Shown here: in pieces, positions 1 to 8,772 of the stretch
Numbering within the stretch: the stretch's first letter is position 1
How the letters are laid out: each line of letters opens with the position of its first letter
Assembly: GCA_036504595.1 (NCBI GenBank)
Contig: DASXUX010000020.1
Coordinates: forward strand, 135,970-199,969
From: DASXUX01 sp036504595
GTDB lineage: Bacteria > Planctomycetota > SZUA-567 > H5-PLA8
Direction: 5' to 3'
DNA length: 64,000 bases
Translations under genes and position numbers: made by a program
Notes under the pieces: generated by a model
What the model saw: only the letters and a program-made list of their open reading frames with translations
Told to the model about the DNA's origin: nothing
Databases searched by the model: none

Positions 1-811
1 AGCGGTCGCAGGCTTTTTTCACGCGCGCCAGCAGCTTGTTCAATTCTGCCAGATAACTTTCGCGGATGCGCTGCGGATGCGCGACCAGATCTTCTTCGCC
101 TTCCATGCCGCGGAATTTCCACGAGCCGCGCATGGGAAGCTCAAGCTCAAACGGGTCGAGAATCTGAAACACGATCACGTTGTGGCCTCGGTAGCGAAGG
201 TGCTCCAGCCCGAGCAGAAAATCATCCACATTGTCGAGCAGATCGGAGAAGAGAATGACGAAGCCGCGCTGGCGAACGCGCCGGGCAAACTCATGCAAAA
301 TGGCGCCGACATTCGTGCGCGGTTCCACGCCCGTGCCTTCCAGTTCGACGGCGATATCCACGATGATCTGCGTCGTGCTTTTGGGCTCGATGTACTTGCG
401 CAGTTCCGAATCGAAAACGGCCAGCCCGACCGAATCGTTCTGCTTCACGACCAGGTACGCCAGCGCCGCGGCGAGGTGCTTCGCGCAATCGAGCTTGGAG
501 AGTTTGCCCGAGGCATAGTTCATCGAGGAGCTGGCGTCGAGCAGCAGGTGCGCGGTGAAGTTGGTCTCGGCTTCGAAGAGCTTGACGTAGTAGCGCTGCG
601 AGCGGCCGTAGACGCGCCAGTCGATATCCTTGATGTTGTCTCCGGCGATGTACGCGCGGTGCTGCGCGAACTCGGTGCTGAAGCCCTTCAGCGTGCTGCG
701 ATGCATGCCCACGCGCACGCCTTCCACGGCGCGTCGCGCCAGCAGTTCGAGCGCGCTGACTTTCTGGATCAGCGCGGGATCGAGGTAGCGGCGTTTAGCC
801 TGCGCGCTCAT
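1..811 (-). CDS. DUF58 domain protein, C-terminus beyond the window
   Basis: Read leftward from ATG at 811, the frame stays open to base 1 (270 codons, no stop), so the C-terminus is missing. DUF58 proteins have no settled biochemical role. They are typically encoded beside a MoxR ATPase and often carry a von Willebrand A-like region. Visible here are the family signature IAGDNIKDIDWRVYGRS (about residues 55-71), a MIDAS-like DASSS motif (about 92-96) and a second hydrophobic strand FVILFSDLLDN near 200. The start overlaps the end of the moxR-like gene by 17 bp, which implies translational coupling. Family assignment is firm; function is not. Confidence 0.9.
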   Translation of the reverse strand, partial: MSAQAKRRYLDPALIQKVSALELLARRAVEGVRVGMHRSTLKGFSTEFAQHRAYIAGDNIKDIDWRVYGRSQRYYVKLFEAETNFTAHLLLDASSSMNYASGKLSKLDCAKHLAAALAYLVVKQNDSVGLAVFDSELRKYIEPKSTTQIIVDIAVELEGTGVEPRTNVGAILHEFARRVRQRGFVILFSDLLDNVDDFLLGLEHLRYRGHNVIVFQILDPFELELPMRGSWKFRGMEGEEDLVAHPQRIRESYLAELNKLLARVKKACDR

Positions 812-2042
812 ACAGCCTCTCGTCAGCCGGAATGGTTTCGAGCAGCCGTGTGACGATATCGTTGGTGGTCACGCCTTCGGCTTGCGCGGCGAAGTTTGTG
901 CCCAGGCGGTGGCGCATCACAGAGGGCGCGACGGCTTGGATGTCTTCGACGGCGACGTGGAATCGGCCTTTCAGGAGCGCGCGCGCCTTGCCGGCCAGGA
1001 TCAGATTCAGGCTGGCCCTCGGGCCGGCGCCGAAGGAGATCCAATCTTTGATGAACTGCGGCGCCTTGGCTTCGGCGGGGCGCGTGGAGCGCACGAGCGT
1101 CGCCGCGTAATGAAAGATGTGTTCGGCCGCGGGAACTTTGCGTACGAGCTGCTGCAGGTCGAGAATTTCCTGGCGCGAAAGGACGGAGCGCTGATCGGGC
1201 TCGACGCTGCTGGTCGCCGACTTCATGATCTCGATTTCTTCGTCCAGCGACGGGTAATCGACGTTGATCTTGAGCAGGAAACGATCGAGCTGCGCTTCAG
1301 GCAACGGATACGTGCCTTCCTGATCGAGCGGGTTTTGCGTGGCGAGCACGAAAAACGGCAGCTCTAGCTTGTACTCGGTGCCGCCGAACGAGACATGTTT
1401 CTCCTGCATGGCTTCCAGCAACGCGGCCTGTGTCTTTGGTGGCGTGCGGTTGATTTCGTCGGCCAGAACGATGTTGGAGAAGATGGGGCCTTTCATGAAA
1501 CGGAAGTTGCGCTGCCCGGTCGCGGGATCGTCCTGCAAAATCTCGGTGCCAGTGATGTCGGCGGGCATTAAGTCGGGCGTAAACTGAATGCGATGGAACG
1601 AGAGCGACAGCGTGCGGGCCAGCGAACTAATCAGCAGCGTCTTCGCCAAACCCGGCACGCCTTCCAGGAGACAATGTCCGCGCGCGAAAATGCCGATCAT
1701 GACTTCTTCGATCACTTTCGATTGGCCGATGATCGATTTGGACAGCTCGCGGCGAATGCGTTCGAACGCGCTCTGCAGCCGCCGCACGGCTTCGATATCG
1801 TCTTCGTTCTTCGGGACGGGGGTAGCGCCGGCGTCCCTGCCGGTCGCCGCCGGACCATCGTTTTTCTCTGCCGGCACGGAGGCCGGCGCTACCGGCAGTG
1901 GCGTTCCGTTGGCATCGACCAGCACTGGTGCGCCGATCACGCCGCACTGACATTTGATTTTTTTCCCGATCATCTCGGCTTTGATGCGGTACGTGCGTCC
2001 GCATTCACCGCAGCGGACGAGCTTCTGTTCCGTGGTTTCCAC
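795..2042 (-). CDS. MoxR-family AAA+ ATPase with N-terminal zinc ribbon
   Basis: A cytoplasmic AAA+ ATPase of the MoxR class (415 aa), usually thought to act as a chaperone or activator for its DUF58/vWA partner, here the overlapping gene at 1-811. The N-terminus (about residues 8-35) has CGEC followed by CQC, a zinc-ribbon-like pair that most MoxR proteins lack. Walker A is GVPGLAKT, Walker B is VLADEINRTPPKTQ, and the sensor region TQNPLDQEGTYPLPEAQLDR follows. The start is a GTG at 2042, preceded by AGGAGGA at suitable spacing; a longer TTG-started frame to 2069 has no ribosome site. The linker between ribbon and ATPase (about residues 50-74) is encoded by a split copy of the dispersed palindrome (1821-1893). 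Confidence 0.92.
   Translation of the reverse strand: METTEQKLVRCGECGRTYRIKAEMIGKKIKCQCGVIGAPVLVDANGTPLPVAPASVPAEKNDGPAATGRDAGATPVPKNEDDIEAVRRLQSAFERIRRELSKSIIGQSKVIEEVMIGIFARGHCLLEGVPGLAKTLLISSLARTLSLSFHRIQFTPDLMPADITGTEILQDDPATGQRNFRFMKGPIFSNIVLADEINRTPPKTQAALLEAMQEKHVSFGGTEYKLELPFFVLATQNPLDQEGTYPLPEAQLDRFLLKINVDYPSLDEEIEIMKSATSSVEPDQRSVLSRQEILDLQQLVRKVPAAEHIFHYAATLVRSTRPAEAKAPQFIKDWISFGAGPRASLNLILAGKARALLKGRFHVAVEDIQAVAPSVMRHRLGTNFAAQAEGVTTNDIVTRLLETIPADERLYERAG
1821..1893. repeat. Dispersed palindromic element, split copy inside moxR-like gene
   Basis: The two arms (GGTAGCGCCGGCGTCCCTGC and the arm ending GGAGGCCGGCGCTACC) match the intact 44-bp palindromes at 35736 and 60504. Here they are separated by about 28 unrelated bases. 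In the gene frame they encode PASVPA and GRDAGATP. Confidence 0.8.
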
Positions 2043-2111
2043 TCGGGCGGGTCCTCCTGGGAACTGCAACGTATCTTAGCGCGTGCTGAGCCGCTGTCTA
2101 AGACGCCTTAG

Positions 2112-2142
2112 CAGTCACCAGTCATCAGTGATCAGTCGCCAG
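2112..2142. repeat. Heptamer array, AGTCACC/AGTGATC family
   Basis: Four consecutive 7-bp units (AGTCACC AGTCATC AGTGATC AGTCGCC) in the gap between the moxR-like gene and the rightward gene at 2280. The same family recurs at 26983-27035. Confidence 0.75.
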
Positions 2143-2279
2143 CGCCTGGTTGTTTATTTTCAGCGCTAAACGGCCGGGTCAGGTTTAGATTAACGATGCA
2201 GGTGTGACCGGCTGTGCGGGCGCGCGGTTGACATTCACAGCGGTCAACCCCGTGCAACGGCGTCAACGGACAGGTGCCC

Positions 2280-3107
2280 ATGCGCTGGATTGTCCTCCTT
2301 TCCCTCTCCTCCCTCCTGCTTGCGGTTGCAGGGTCTTGCGCAGAGGAGGCGCAGCCCACTGCAACCGCAGGCGCCCTGCCTGCATCAGCAGAAAAACAAA
2401 AGCCCGAGCCGCCACGACGCGTGACGGTTCGCTGCCGGCTGGAGTATTACACCATTGGAATTCGCGACAACGAGCCCGGGCGGTTCGTTTCGCCGGACGA
2501 GCGGATCGCCGATCCGTGGAAAGTGACCGGCGCCGTGCTTTACGTGGCGGAAGAAAGCGAATACGCCGGGAAGCTCATCACGGTTCGCACGAATGGTGTT
2601 GAAGCGTTTTCGGACTTGCAGAGCGGTTTCGAAATCACGGTGCCCGTTTCGGCGATCGGCAAATGCGATTTCGCGCACTTCATCAACGAACTGGAGCCGC
2701 AACCGGCGCGTCGAAGCGAGGCCGAGGACGAGGAGATTCGCCGGAGGATTCGCTTAAGGCCGCGCAATGCACCGCCCACGCGTGTCGAAACCGTGTGCCA
2801 GATGTTTTGCTACGTCGGCTTCGCCTCGGGCCAGCAACCTGGAGACGTGTTTTATCACCCCGCTCGCGCTGTTGGCAGTTCGCAGCCATACGGAATGATT
2901 TTTGTGATCACGCAGCCGCCCGAACACGCGGGCAAGGCGTTCAGCATGCATCACGACGGCCTGCAGGCCAGCGGCGACGCCTACAAGATGTACAAGCCCG
3001 GAAAGCGCTACCGCATGGCGGTCAACGCCGCCGAAATTGGCGAACTGCGCTACCACGATTGCAGTTGCCGCGAGCGCGAAGAGGTCACCGAAGAGCCGGG
3101 AATGTGA
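2280..3107 (+). CDS. Secreted protein of unknown function
   Basis: Unrecognised 275-aa protein. ATG at 2280 gives a clean signal peptide (MRWIVLLSLSSLLLAVAGSC followed by AEEAQ), then a Pro/Ala/Thr/Lys linker to about residue 45. A GTG two codons upstream is also possible. The body seems to hold two similar halves, each opening with a V-C-cluster (RVTVRCRLEYY near 48 and RVETVCQMFCYV near 165) followed by a turn-rich beta segment, so an internal duplication is plausible. It converges with the leftward gene at 3109, with one base between stop codons, so the two are separate transcription units. No catalytic motif was seen. Confidence 0.75.
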   Translation: MRWIVLLSLSSLLLAVAGSCAEEAQPTATAGALPASAEKQKPEPPRRVTVRCRLEYYTIGIRDNEPGRFVSPDERIADPWKVTGAVLYVAEESEYAGKLITVRTNGVEAFSDLQSGFEITVPVSAIGKCDFAHFINELEPQPARRSEAEDEEIRRRIRLRPRNAPPTRVETVCQMFCYVGFASGQQPGDVFYHPARAVGSSQPYGMIFVITQPPEHAGKAFSMHHDGLQASGDAYKMYKPGKRYRMAVNAAEIGELRYHDCSCREREEVTEEPGM

Positions 3108-3108
3108 C

Positions 3109-3726
3109 TCACTTCCCTTCCCACGTGAAATCGTCAAACAGCGTCACGCTGTCGGCCTTGGTCCATAGCCCGATCGCGCCGGCGTCGGCGAAGTTGGCGT
3201 CCTCGATCTCGATCACCTTCGCCCCGTTCAGGCTGACGGTGAACTTACTGGCCTTGAAATCGACGCGCAACGTGTTCCAGGCGGAGTGATCGAACTTGGC
3301 GTCCTGGTACTTGAGCGTGTTGCGTTTGCCGTCTTTGGTGAAGTAGATCGAGACGTTATCTTCCAGCGCGTTGGCGCGAGCGACGTAGTAGTTGTTACCA
3401 TCCTTGAAGCGCCAGACGATGCCGGCGGCCTGGTCGTCTTTGCCGGAAACGGGCTTAAACTTCACCTCGACGAAACCATCCTTGATCGAAATATCCTTCT
3501 TCACGCACCACGGATACTTTCCCTCGGCCGATTGCTTCAGCGCATTGGGCTTGCTCGGCGCAGTGACTTCGGCGACGACCTCCCACTTTGACGCGCCGTC
3601 CCCGGTCACGCCGCTGGTCCAGCCCGCGGGCGCTTCGCCGGCCTTGTCTTTATCGAAGTTGATGGTTTCGGCACGAACGCTGAGCGCAACGAGAAGCAAT
3701 GTAAAAAGCACGAGTGTGGTCTGCAC
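3109..3726 (-). CDS. Secreted concanavalin-like (DUF1080-type) protein
   Basis: 205 aa. Signal peptide MQTTLVLFTLLLVALSVRA, then a single beta-sandwich domain of the concanavalin/LamG type: GWTSGVTGDGASKWEVV, FVEVKFKPVSGKDDQAAGIV, then WNTLRVDFKASKFTVSLNG near 160 and a final FDDF strand. Such domains bind or hydrolyse sugars (the 3-keto-glycoside hydrolase family DUF1080 shares the fold), but no catalytic residue can be assigned. The GTG start at 3726 is chosen because AAAGGAGAG lies directly upstream. Outer-envelope or periplasmic location is inferred. Confidence 0.75.
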   Translation of the reverse strand: MQTTLVLFTLLLVALSVRAETINFDKDKAGEAPAGWTSGVTGDGASKWEVVAEVTAPSKPNALKQSAEGKYPWCVKKDISIKDGFVEVKFKPVSGKDDQAAGIVWRFKDGNNYYVARANALEDNVSIYFTKDGKRNTLKYQDAKFDHSAWNTLRVDFKASKFTVSLNGAKVIEIEDANFADAGAIGLWTKADSVTLFDDFTWEGK

Positions 3727-3949
3727 TTTTCTCTCCTTTATATAGCCCTGGCAGCAACGTTAGCCTGCGGGGCACGAAAAGCAACGGGTCGGGCCAGGCC
3801 GTCGCAAACCCAAACAACTATTACGCAAAAGCGCAGCGCCCGCGCGCGGCGATGGAGACTATATGACGGCGGCGGACGACGCAAAACCCGGTCGCGCGGG
3901 GTAGACGATGAAGGCACATCGCTGGCAAACTTGGATTGGAGGCAGACCC

Positions 3950-5404
3950 ATGGCGCGACTCATTGCGGCAATACTCAGCGCAGTTGTGACGTTCTCCGCG
4001 TTCGGCGCGGCGGAGGCGGTAAAGATCACGACGGACAAGACGGTGGATTCGAGTTCGCTGGAGTCCATCATCAAGGACGTGTACCGGCTCTCCGGTGCGA
4101 AGACGAACGACGAGAAGGCGATCGCCATCTACGATTATCTGCACCAATCCATTTTCCATCTTGCTTACCCCAATGAGAAAGCACCGCAAAGCGTTGGGCC
4201 GCTGAAAGTGCTGAACGTCTACGGCTGGGGCCTCTGCGGCGGACAGCACACGGTCTTGAAGTCGCTGTTTGAGACAGCGGGTTGGGATGTGCGCTACCGC
4301 GGCTGGCAGGGACACACGACCATCGAGACTCAGTATGACGGCAAATGGCACTACTTCGATGTGTTCCTGAAGTGCTACTTCTGGAACAAGGACAAGAGTT
4401 CCGTCGTTGGGCAGGACGACATCAACGCCGATGCTTCTCTGGTGCTGGATGGCGCCAAAGACGGACGTGTGCCGAAGAACAGCTATCTTTGTTGCGGCGA
4501 CGACGCGCCGGGCATTGTCAAAGGCTGCAAAGGAACGAAGCCGAACGCGATTTCGAAGCATGAGGACGGCTGGGCGTCCGTCACCGGCCGAGACCAGAAC
4601 TACTCCCCGCTGCTCACGCTGCGCTCCGGCGCCGCGCTGAAACTGGAATGGAAGAATGAGCCCGGAATGATGGTCGCCGACGGCGCGAAGGGCGGCGCGC
4701 ACACCTGCGGCAACAAGGACTATCGCCATGATCCCGTGCTCGGACCGCTGTACGAACACTACGGCCCGCGTGCGTATGCAAATGGCTCGTTCACCTACGC
4801 GCCAGACTTCAGCAAGGCCGCAGACGTCGCGGACATCGAACTGACCAAAGTCAAAGCCGACGGCGGCAAGCTCGTCGCTGACGGCCAGGGCACCGCAATT
4901 TTCAAGATGAACTTGTCCTATCCGTACGCGAAGGCCCAACTCGACGCGACGTTTGAGGGCGAGGGAAAGCTGTCGATCTCCAGCGATAGCGGCAAGACGT
5001 GGCAGACCGCCGCGGCTGGCGACATCTCGGCGCAAGTCCGGCAGAAATACGACGTATGGCTGAAGGCGGAGTTCTCCGGCAGTTTGAGCAAGTTGGCGCT
5101 CAGCGCAACGATTGAACATAACCGCGGCGTTCAGCCGTATCTGTTGAATGGTAAGAACACGATCACGGTCGCAACCAAAGACAACGCCATTCCCGTCGGG
5201 GGAACGCTGACCGTGACTTACGCCTATCAGGAAGCGACGGCTCCGGCCAAGCGCAACCAGTACAATGGCGCGGGCATCACGTACGGCGAGACGAAGACTG
5301 TCTCAAAGGAAATCACCAGTTCGCCCTGCACCTTCGACATCGATGTCGGCGGCAATACTCCGCCGAAGATGCTCTATATTGAGCGGGCGCTGAAGGGGAA
5401 GTAG
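3950..5404 (+). CDS. Secreted transglutaminase-like protein
   Basis: 484 aa with a signal peptide (MARLIAAILSAVVTFSAFGA). ATG at 3950 is preferred over 3908 because GGAGGC sits six bases before it. The transglutaminase-like core lies at about residues 45-160: DEKAIAIYDYLHQSIFH, the probable catalytic Cys in GWGLCGGQHTVLKSLFETAG, His in GWQGHTTIE and Asp in WHYFDVF, the expected Cys-His-Asp order. The rest (about 200-484) is beta-rich with no recognised domain. It may be a protease or amidase rather than a cross-linker. It sits just upstream of the GH116 gene with a 53-bp gap holding a short repeat, so co-expression is likely. Confidence 0.85.
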   Translation: MARLIAAILSAVVTFSAFGAAEAVKITTDKTVDSSSLESIIKDVYRLSGAKTNDEKAIAIYDYLHQSIFHLAYPNEKAPQSVGPLKVLNVYGWGLCGGQHTVLKSLFETAGWDVRYRGWQGHTTIETQYDGKWHYFDVFLKCYFWNKDKSSVVGQDDINADASLVLDGAKDGRVPKNSYLCCGDDAPGIVKGCKGTKPNAISKHEDGWASVTGRDQNYSPLLTLRSGAALKLEWKNEPGMMVADGAKGGAHTCGNKDYRHDPVLGPLYEHYGPRAYANGSFTYAPDFSKAADVADIELTKVKADGGKLVADGQGTAIFKMNLSYPYAKAQLDATFEGEGKLSISSDSGKTWQTAAAGDISAQVRQKYDVWLKAEFSGSLSKLALSATIEHNRGVQPYLLNGKNTITVATKDNAIPVGGTLTVTYAYQEATAPAKRNQYNGAGITYGETKTVSKEITSSPCTFDIDVGGNTPPKMLYIERALKGK

Positions 5405-5407
5405 GGG

Positions 5408-5446
5408 CTGGTAGTCTGGTGGTCTGGTGACTGTGGTCTGGTGAGC
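5408..5446. repeat. Degenerate GGTCTGGT array
   Basis: TGGTAGTC TGGTGGTC TGGTGACTG TGGTCTG, unit 7-9 bp. It ends directly at the AGGAGGGG ribosome site of the GH116 gene. Confidence 0.6.
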
Positions 5447-5457
5447 AGGAGGGGAGT

Positions 5458-8400
5458 ATGGCGGCCGAAGGTTCCAAGAACGAGTGCTACGATCCGAATT
5501 GCGCGTGCTACGGCGGCGTGCCAAGGCGCGACTTTTTGAAGCTCGCCGGGCTTGGGTTGACGGCGGCGTGGATTGGGCGGCCGGTGATCGCCGGGCCGTT
5601 CGAAGATAAGGAATTCGAGCAGCTCGTTCCGTCCGACAAGAAGCTGAAGCCCGAGTGGGTCAAATCCATCTACGAGCGCGGCGAGCCCACGGTCAATCGT
5701 GGCGCGGAACTCGAGAAGATCGGCATGCCCGTCGGTGGAATTTGCGCGGGGCAGCTCTATCTGAACGGCGATGGCAAACTGTGGCATTGGGATATTTTCA
5801 ATCTGCCCCAGCCTGGGAACTTCTGCAGCACGGGCGGAGTAAACTACAAGACGCCGCCGAAGCCGGAGTCGCCGATCGAACAAGGTTTCGCAATCAAGGT
5901 GACCAGCGGCGGAAAGTCGCAGGCACGCAGCCTGGATTCCAAGGGCTTCAAGCCGGAGAACATCGGCTTCAAAGGCCAGTACCCGATGGCCTTCATCGAC
6001 TATCGCGACGATGAAATGCCGGTGACCGTCGCGCTCGAAGCCTTCTCGCCGTTCGTTCCGCTGAACGTCGCCGATTCCGAACTGCCCGCGACGATCATGC
6101 GCTACACCATCAAGAACATCGCCAAGGAGGCCGTCGAGGTCGAAGTCGCCGGCTGGTTGGAAAACGCGGTGTGCTTGAACAGCGGCAAGTCGCATCTGGG
6201 CAGCCGCGCCAATCGCGTGTTGCGCGAACAAGGCGCGACGATCCTGGAGTGCACGGCGAAGGCCCAGCCGAAGGAAGAGCAGCCGGCGAAGCGGCCAGAA
6301 ATTGTGTTCGAAGATTTCGAAAACGGTTACGGCAACTGGAAGGTCGAAGGCGAAGCATTCGGCACGGAACCCGCAACGGGCGCGTTCCCAAATCAGCAGC
6401 CGGTGAGCGGCTATGCGGGCAGGAAGCTGGTCAACAGTTACCTGAAAGGCGATGACTCGACCGGCAAGCTGACCTCGAAACCTTTCACCATCGAACGCCG
6501 CTTCGTCACGTTCCTGATCGGCGGCGGCAAGCAGGCTGGCAAGACCTGCATCAATCTAGTGATCGATGGCTCGAAGGCGCGCTCCGCCACGGGCCTCGAC
6601 AGCGAACAACTCCAGCAGAATTTCTGGGACGTCAACGACCTGGCCGGCAAGCAGGCCTGCATTGAGATCGTCGATGCCGCGACCGGGCCATGGGGCCACG
6701 TGAACGTCGATCAGATCGTCTTTGCCGACGAAATCCCCGGCGGACTGCTCGACCTCGATAAGCAGGACGACTACGGCTCGCTGGCGCTGGCGGTACTGGG
6801 CGACGGCAAAGAACATTTCGGGGCTCTGAAGGTGCCGGAGAACCCCGCGCAAAGCGTATTCGATCAGAACCGCGACCGTAAGGGAGCGGACGAGGAGCAA
6901 CGCGCGCCCTTTGCCGAGAAGCTTATCGGCGGCGTCGGCCGGAAGTTTACGCTCGCGCCCGGCGCTCAGGCCGATGCGACATTCGTTGTCGCCTGGTATT
7001 TCCCGCAGCCGCAGCGCAAACGCTTCACGAGTCTGGTCGATGCGCCGAAGCTGAAGAAGTCATACGGAAAGCGCTTCGAGTCGGCGACGGCGGTGGCGAA
7101 GCACGTGGCGACGAACTTCGATCAGCTCGCCGGTCAGACGCGGCTGTGGAACCGGACGTGGTACGATTCGACGCTGCCGTACTGGTTCCTCGATCGCACG
7201 TTCATCCCGATTTGCACGCTGGCGACCAGCACGTGCTACCACTTCGACAGCGGCCGCTTCTACGCATTCGAAGGCGTCTACTGCTGCGACGGCACGTGCC
7301 AGCACGTGTGGAATTATGCGCAGTCGCTGGCGCGCATTTTCCCGGAGCTTGAACGCGATCTGCGTGCGCGCACGGACTTCGGCACCGCCTGGCACGACAA
7401 CGGCGCGATCGATTACCGCGGCGAGTACGGCCGGCATGTAGCTCACGATGGCCAGTGCGGCGTGATCCTGCGCGCGTACCGTGAACACTTGACCGCGGCC
7501 GACGACAGCTACCTGAAGCAGTGCTGGCCGCGCATCAAGAAATCCGTCGAGTTCCTCATCGGTTGCGACGGCGACGAGAACGGAATTCTGGAAGGCGAGC
7601 AGTACAACACGCTGGATGCCGCGTGGTTCGGGCCGATGGCCTGGATCAGTTCGTTCTACATCGCCGCGTTGAGAGCCGGTGAAGCGATGGCCAAAGACGC
7701 CGGCGACACCGACTTCGCGGCGCGCTGCGCAAAGATCGCTGCCAGCGGCAGCAGCGAACTGGTGAAGTCGCTCTACAACGGCGAATACTTCATCCACAAG
7801 CCGGACCCCAAGCATCCGCAGGCCACGAACACGAACGACGGCTGCCACATCGATCAACTGATGGGCCAGGCCTGGGCTCTGCAAGTCGGCTTGCCGCGCA
7901 TCGCGCCCGTAAAGGAGACGCTCTCCGCGCTGGAATCGATCTGGAAGTACAACTTCACGCCTGATGTCGGACCGTTCCGCGAGAAGAGCAAGATCAAAGG
8001 CGGGCGCTGGTACGCCATGGCCGGCGAAGGCGGCCTGGTTATGACGGCCTTCCCGCGCGGCGGCGCCGAGAAGGCGAGCGGCAAAGCGTTCGCTTACTAT
8101 TTCAATGAAGTGTGGACCGGTCAGGAGCACCAGGTCATCGGCCACATGCTGTGGGAAGGCATGACCGAAAAAGCGATGATTCTCGAACGCGTGCTGCACG
8201 ACCGGCATCACGCCTCGCGTCACAATCCGTTCAACGAAGTCGAGTGCTCCGATCACTATTCGCGCGCAATGTCCAGCCACGGCGTGTTCACCGCTGCGTG
8301 CGGCTTCGAATACCACGGCCCGAAAGGTTATGTCGCCTTTGCGCCGCGCCTGAGCCCCGAAAATTTCAAGGCCGCGTTCACGGGCGCGGAAGGGTGGGGC

Positions 8401-8646
8401 ACGTTCAGCCAGAAACGAGAAGGCCAGTCGCAGCGCGCAAGCCTCGACCTGAAATGGGGCAAGCTAAAGCTGAAGACGATCGCGCTGGAACTGCCCGCAA
8501 ACGCCAAACCCGCGAAGGTCACGGTGACGGTAGGCGGAAATGCCGTGGCCGCGCAGCACGCCGTCGAAGGCTCGCGTGCAATGATCACGCTGGCCGAAGC
8601 CGCGAATTTGCAGGCCGGGCAGGTGATGGAAATTGCGCTCGCATAG
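5458..8646 (+). CDS. Tat-exported GH116 beta-glucosidase/glucosylceramidase-like (DUF608)
   Basis: 1062 aa. Twin-arginine signal VPRRDFLKLAGLG (residues 21-33) and a Cys-rich lead (CYDPNCACYGG). Glycoside hydrolase family 116 proteins cleave beta-glucosides or glucosylceramides. The N-terminal beta-sandwich domain starts near residue 75 but is interrupted at about 283-425 by a separate beta-rich module (opening FEDFENGYGNWKVEGEAF). The (alpha/alpha)6 catalytic part begins near 590. By alignment to GBA2-type enzymes the nucleophile is the Glu of FEGVYCCDGTCQHVWNY (about 605) and the acid/base the Asp of QYNTLDAAWFGP (about 719). A 27-bp dispersed repeat is translated at residues 469-477. Start ATG 5458 has AGGAGGGG upstream. 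Substrate is unknown. Confidence 0.93.
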   Translation: MAAEGSKNECYDPNCACYGGVPRRDFLKLAGLGLTAAWIGRPVIAGPFEDKEFEQLVPSDKKLKPEWVKSIYERGEPTVNRGAELEKIGMPVGGICAGQLYLNGDGKLWHWDIFNLPQPGNFCSTGGVNYKTPPKPESPIEQGFAIKVTSGGKSQARSLDSKGFKPENIGFKGQYPMAFIDYRDDEMPVTVALEAFSPFVPLNVADSELPATIMRYTIKNIAKEAVEVEVAGWLENAVCLNSGKSHLGSRANRVLREQGATILECTAKAQPKEEQPAKRPEIVFEDFENGYGNWKVEGEAFGTEPATGAFPNQQPVSGYAGRKLVNSYLKGDDSTGKLTSKPFTIERRFVTFLIGGGKQAGKTCINLVIDGSKARSATGLDSEQLQQNFWDVNDLAGKQACIEIVDAATGPWGHVNVDQIVFADEIPGGLLDLDKQDDYGSLALAVLGDGKEHFGALKVPENPAQSVFDQNRDRKGADEEQRAPFAEKLIGGVGRKFTLAPGAQADATFVVAWYFPQPQRKRFTSLVDAPKLKKSYGKRFESATAVAKHVATNFDQLAGQTRLWNRTWYDSTLPYWFLDRTFIPICTLATSTCYHFDSGRFYAFEGVYCCDGTCQHVWNYAQSLARIFPELERDLRARTDFGTAWHDNGAIDYRGEYGRHVAHDGQCGVILRAYREHLTAADDSYLKQCWPRIKKSVEFLIGCDGDENGILEGEQYNTLDAAWFGPMAWISSFYIAALRAGEAMAKDAGDTDFAARCAKIAASGSSELVKSLYNGEYFIHKPDPKHPQATNTNDGCHIDQLMGQAWALQVGLPRIAPVKETLSALESIWKYNFTPDVGPFREKSKIKGGRWYAMAGEGGLVMTAFPRGGAEKASGKAFAYYFNEVWTGQEHQVIGHMLWEGMTEKAMILERVLHDRHHASRHNPFNEVECSDHYSRAMSSHGVFTAACGFEYHGPKGYVAFAPRLSPENFKAAFTGAEGWGTFSQKREGQSQRASLDLKWGKLKLKTIALELPANAKPAKVTVTVGGNAVAAQHAVEGSRAMITLAEAANLQAGQVMEIALA
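6863..6889 (+). repeat. 27-bp dispersed repeat inside the GH116 gene
   Basis: ATCAGAACCGCGACCGTAAG followed by GGAGCGG, identical to 34131-34157 and to the complements at 12512, 21503 and 21569. Translated in frame as DQNRDRKGA. Confidence 0.85.
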
Positions 8647-8654
8647 GACCACGC

Positions 8655-8764
8655 CACGACTTCAACACAGAGACACGGAGGACACAGAGGTCACAGAGAA
8701 AAGCTATAAACAGAAGTAGACTCTGTGTTCTCCGTGTTCTCTGTGCCTCTGTGTTAAAGTCGTG
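8655..8764. repeat. CACAGAG-type inverted-repeat element, complete copy
   Basis: Begins CACGACTTCAACACAGAG and ends with CTCTGTGTTAAAGTCGTG, a near-perfect terminal inverted pair. Both arms are built of ACACAGAG/ACACGGAG-like units. About 110 bp, lying between convergent genes, so it could also act as a bidirectional terminator. Confidence 0.85.
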
Positions 8765-8772
8765 AAGTTCCG

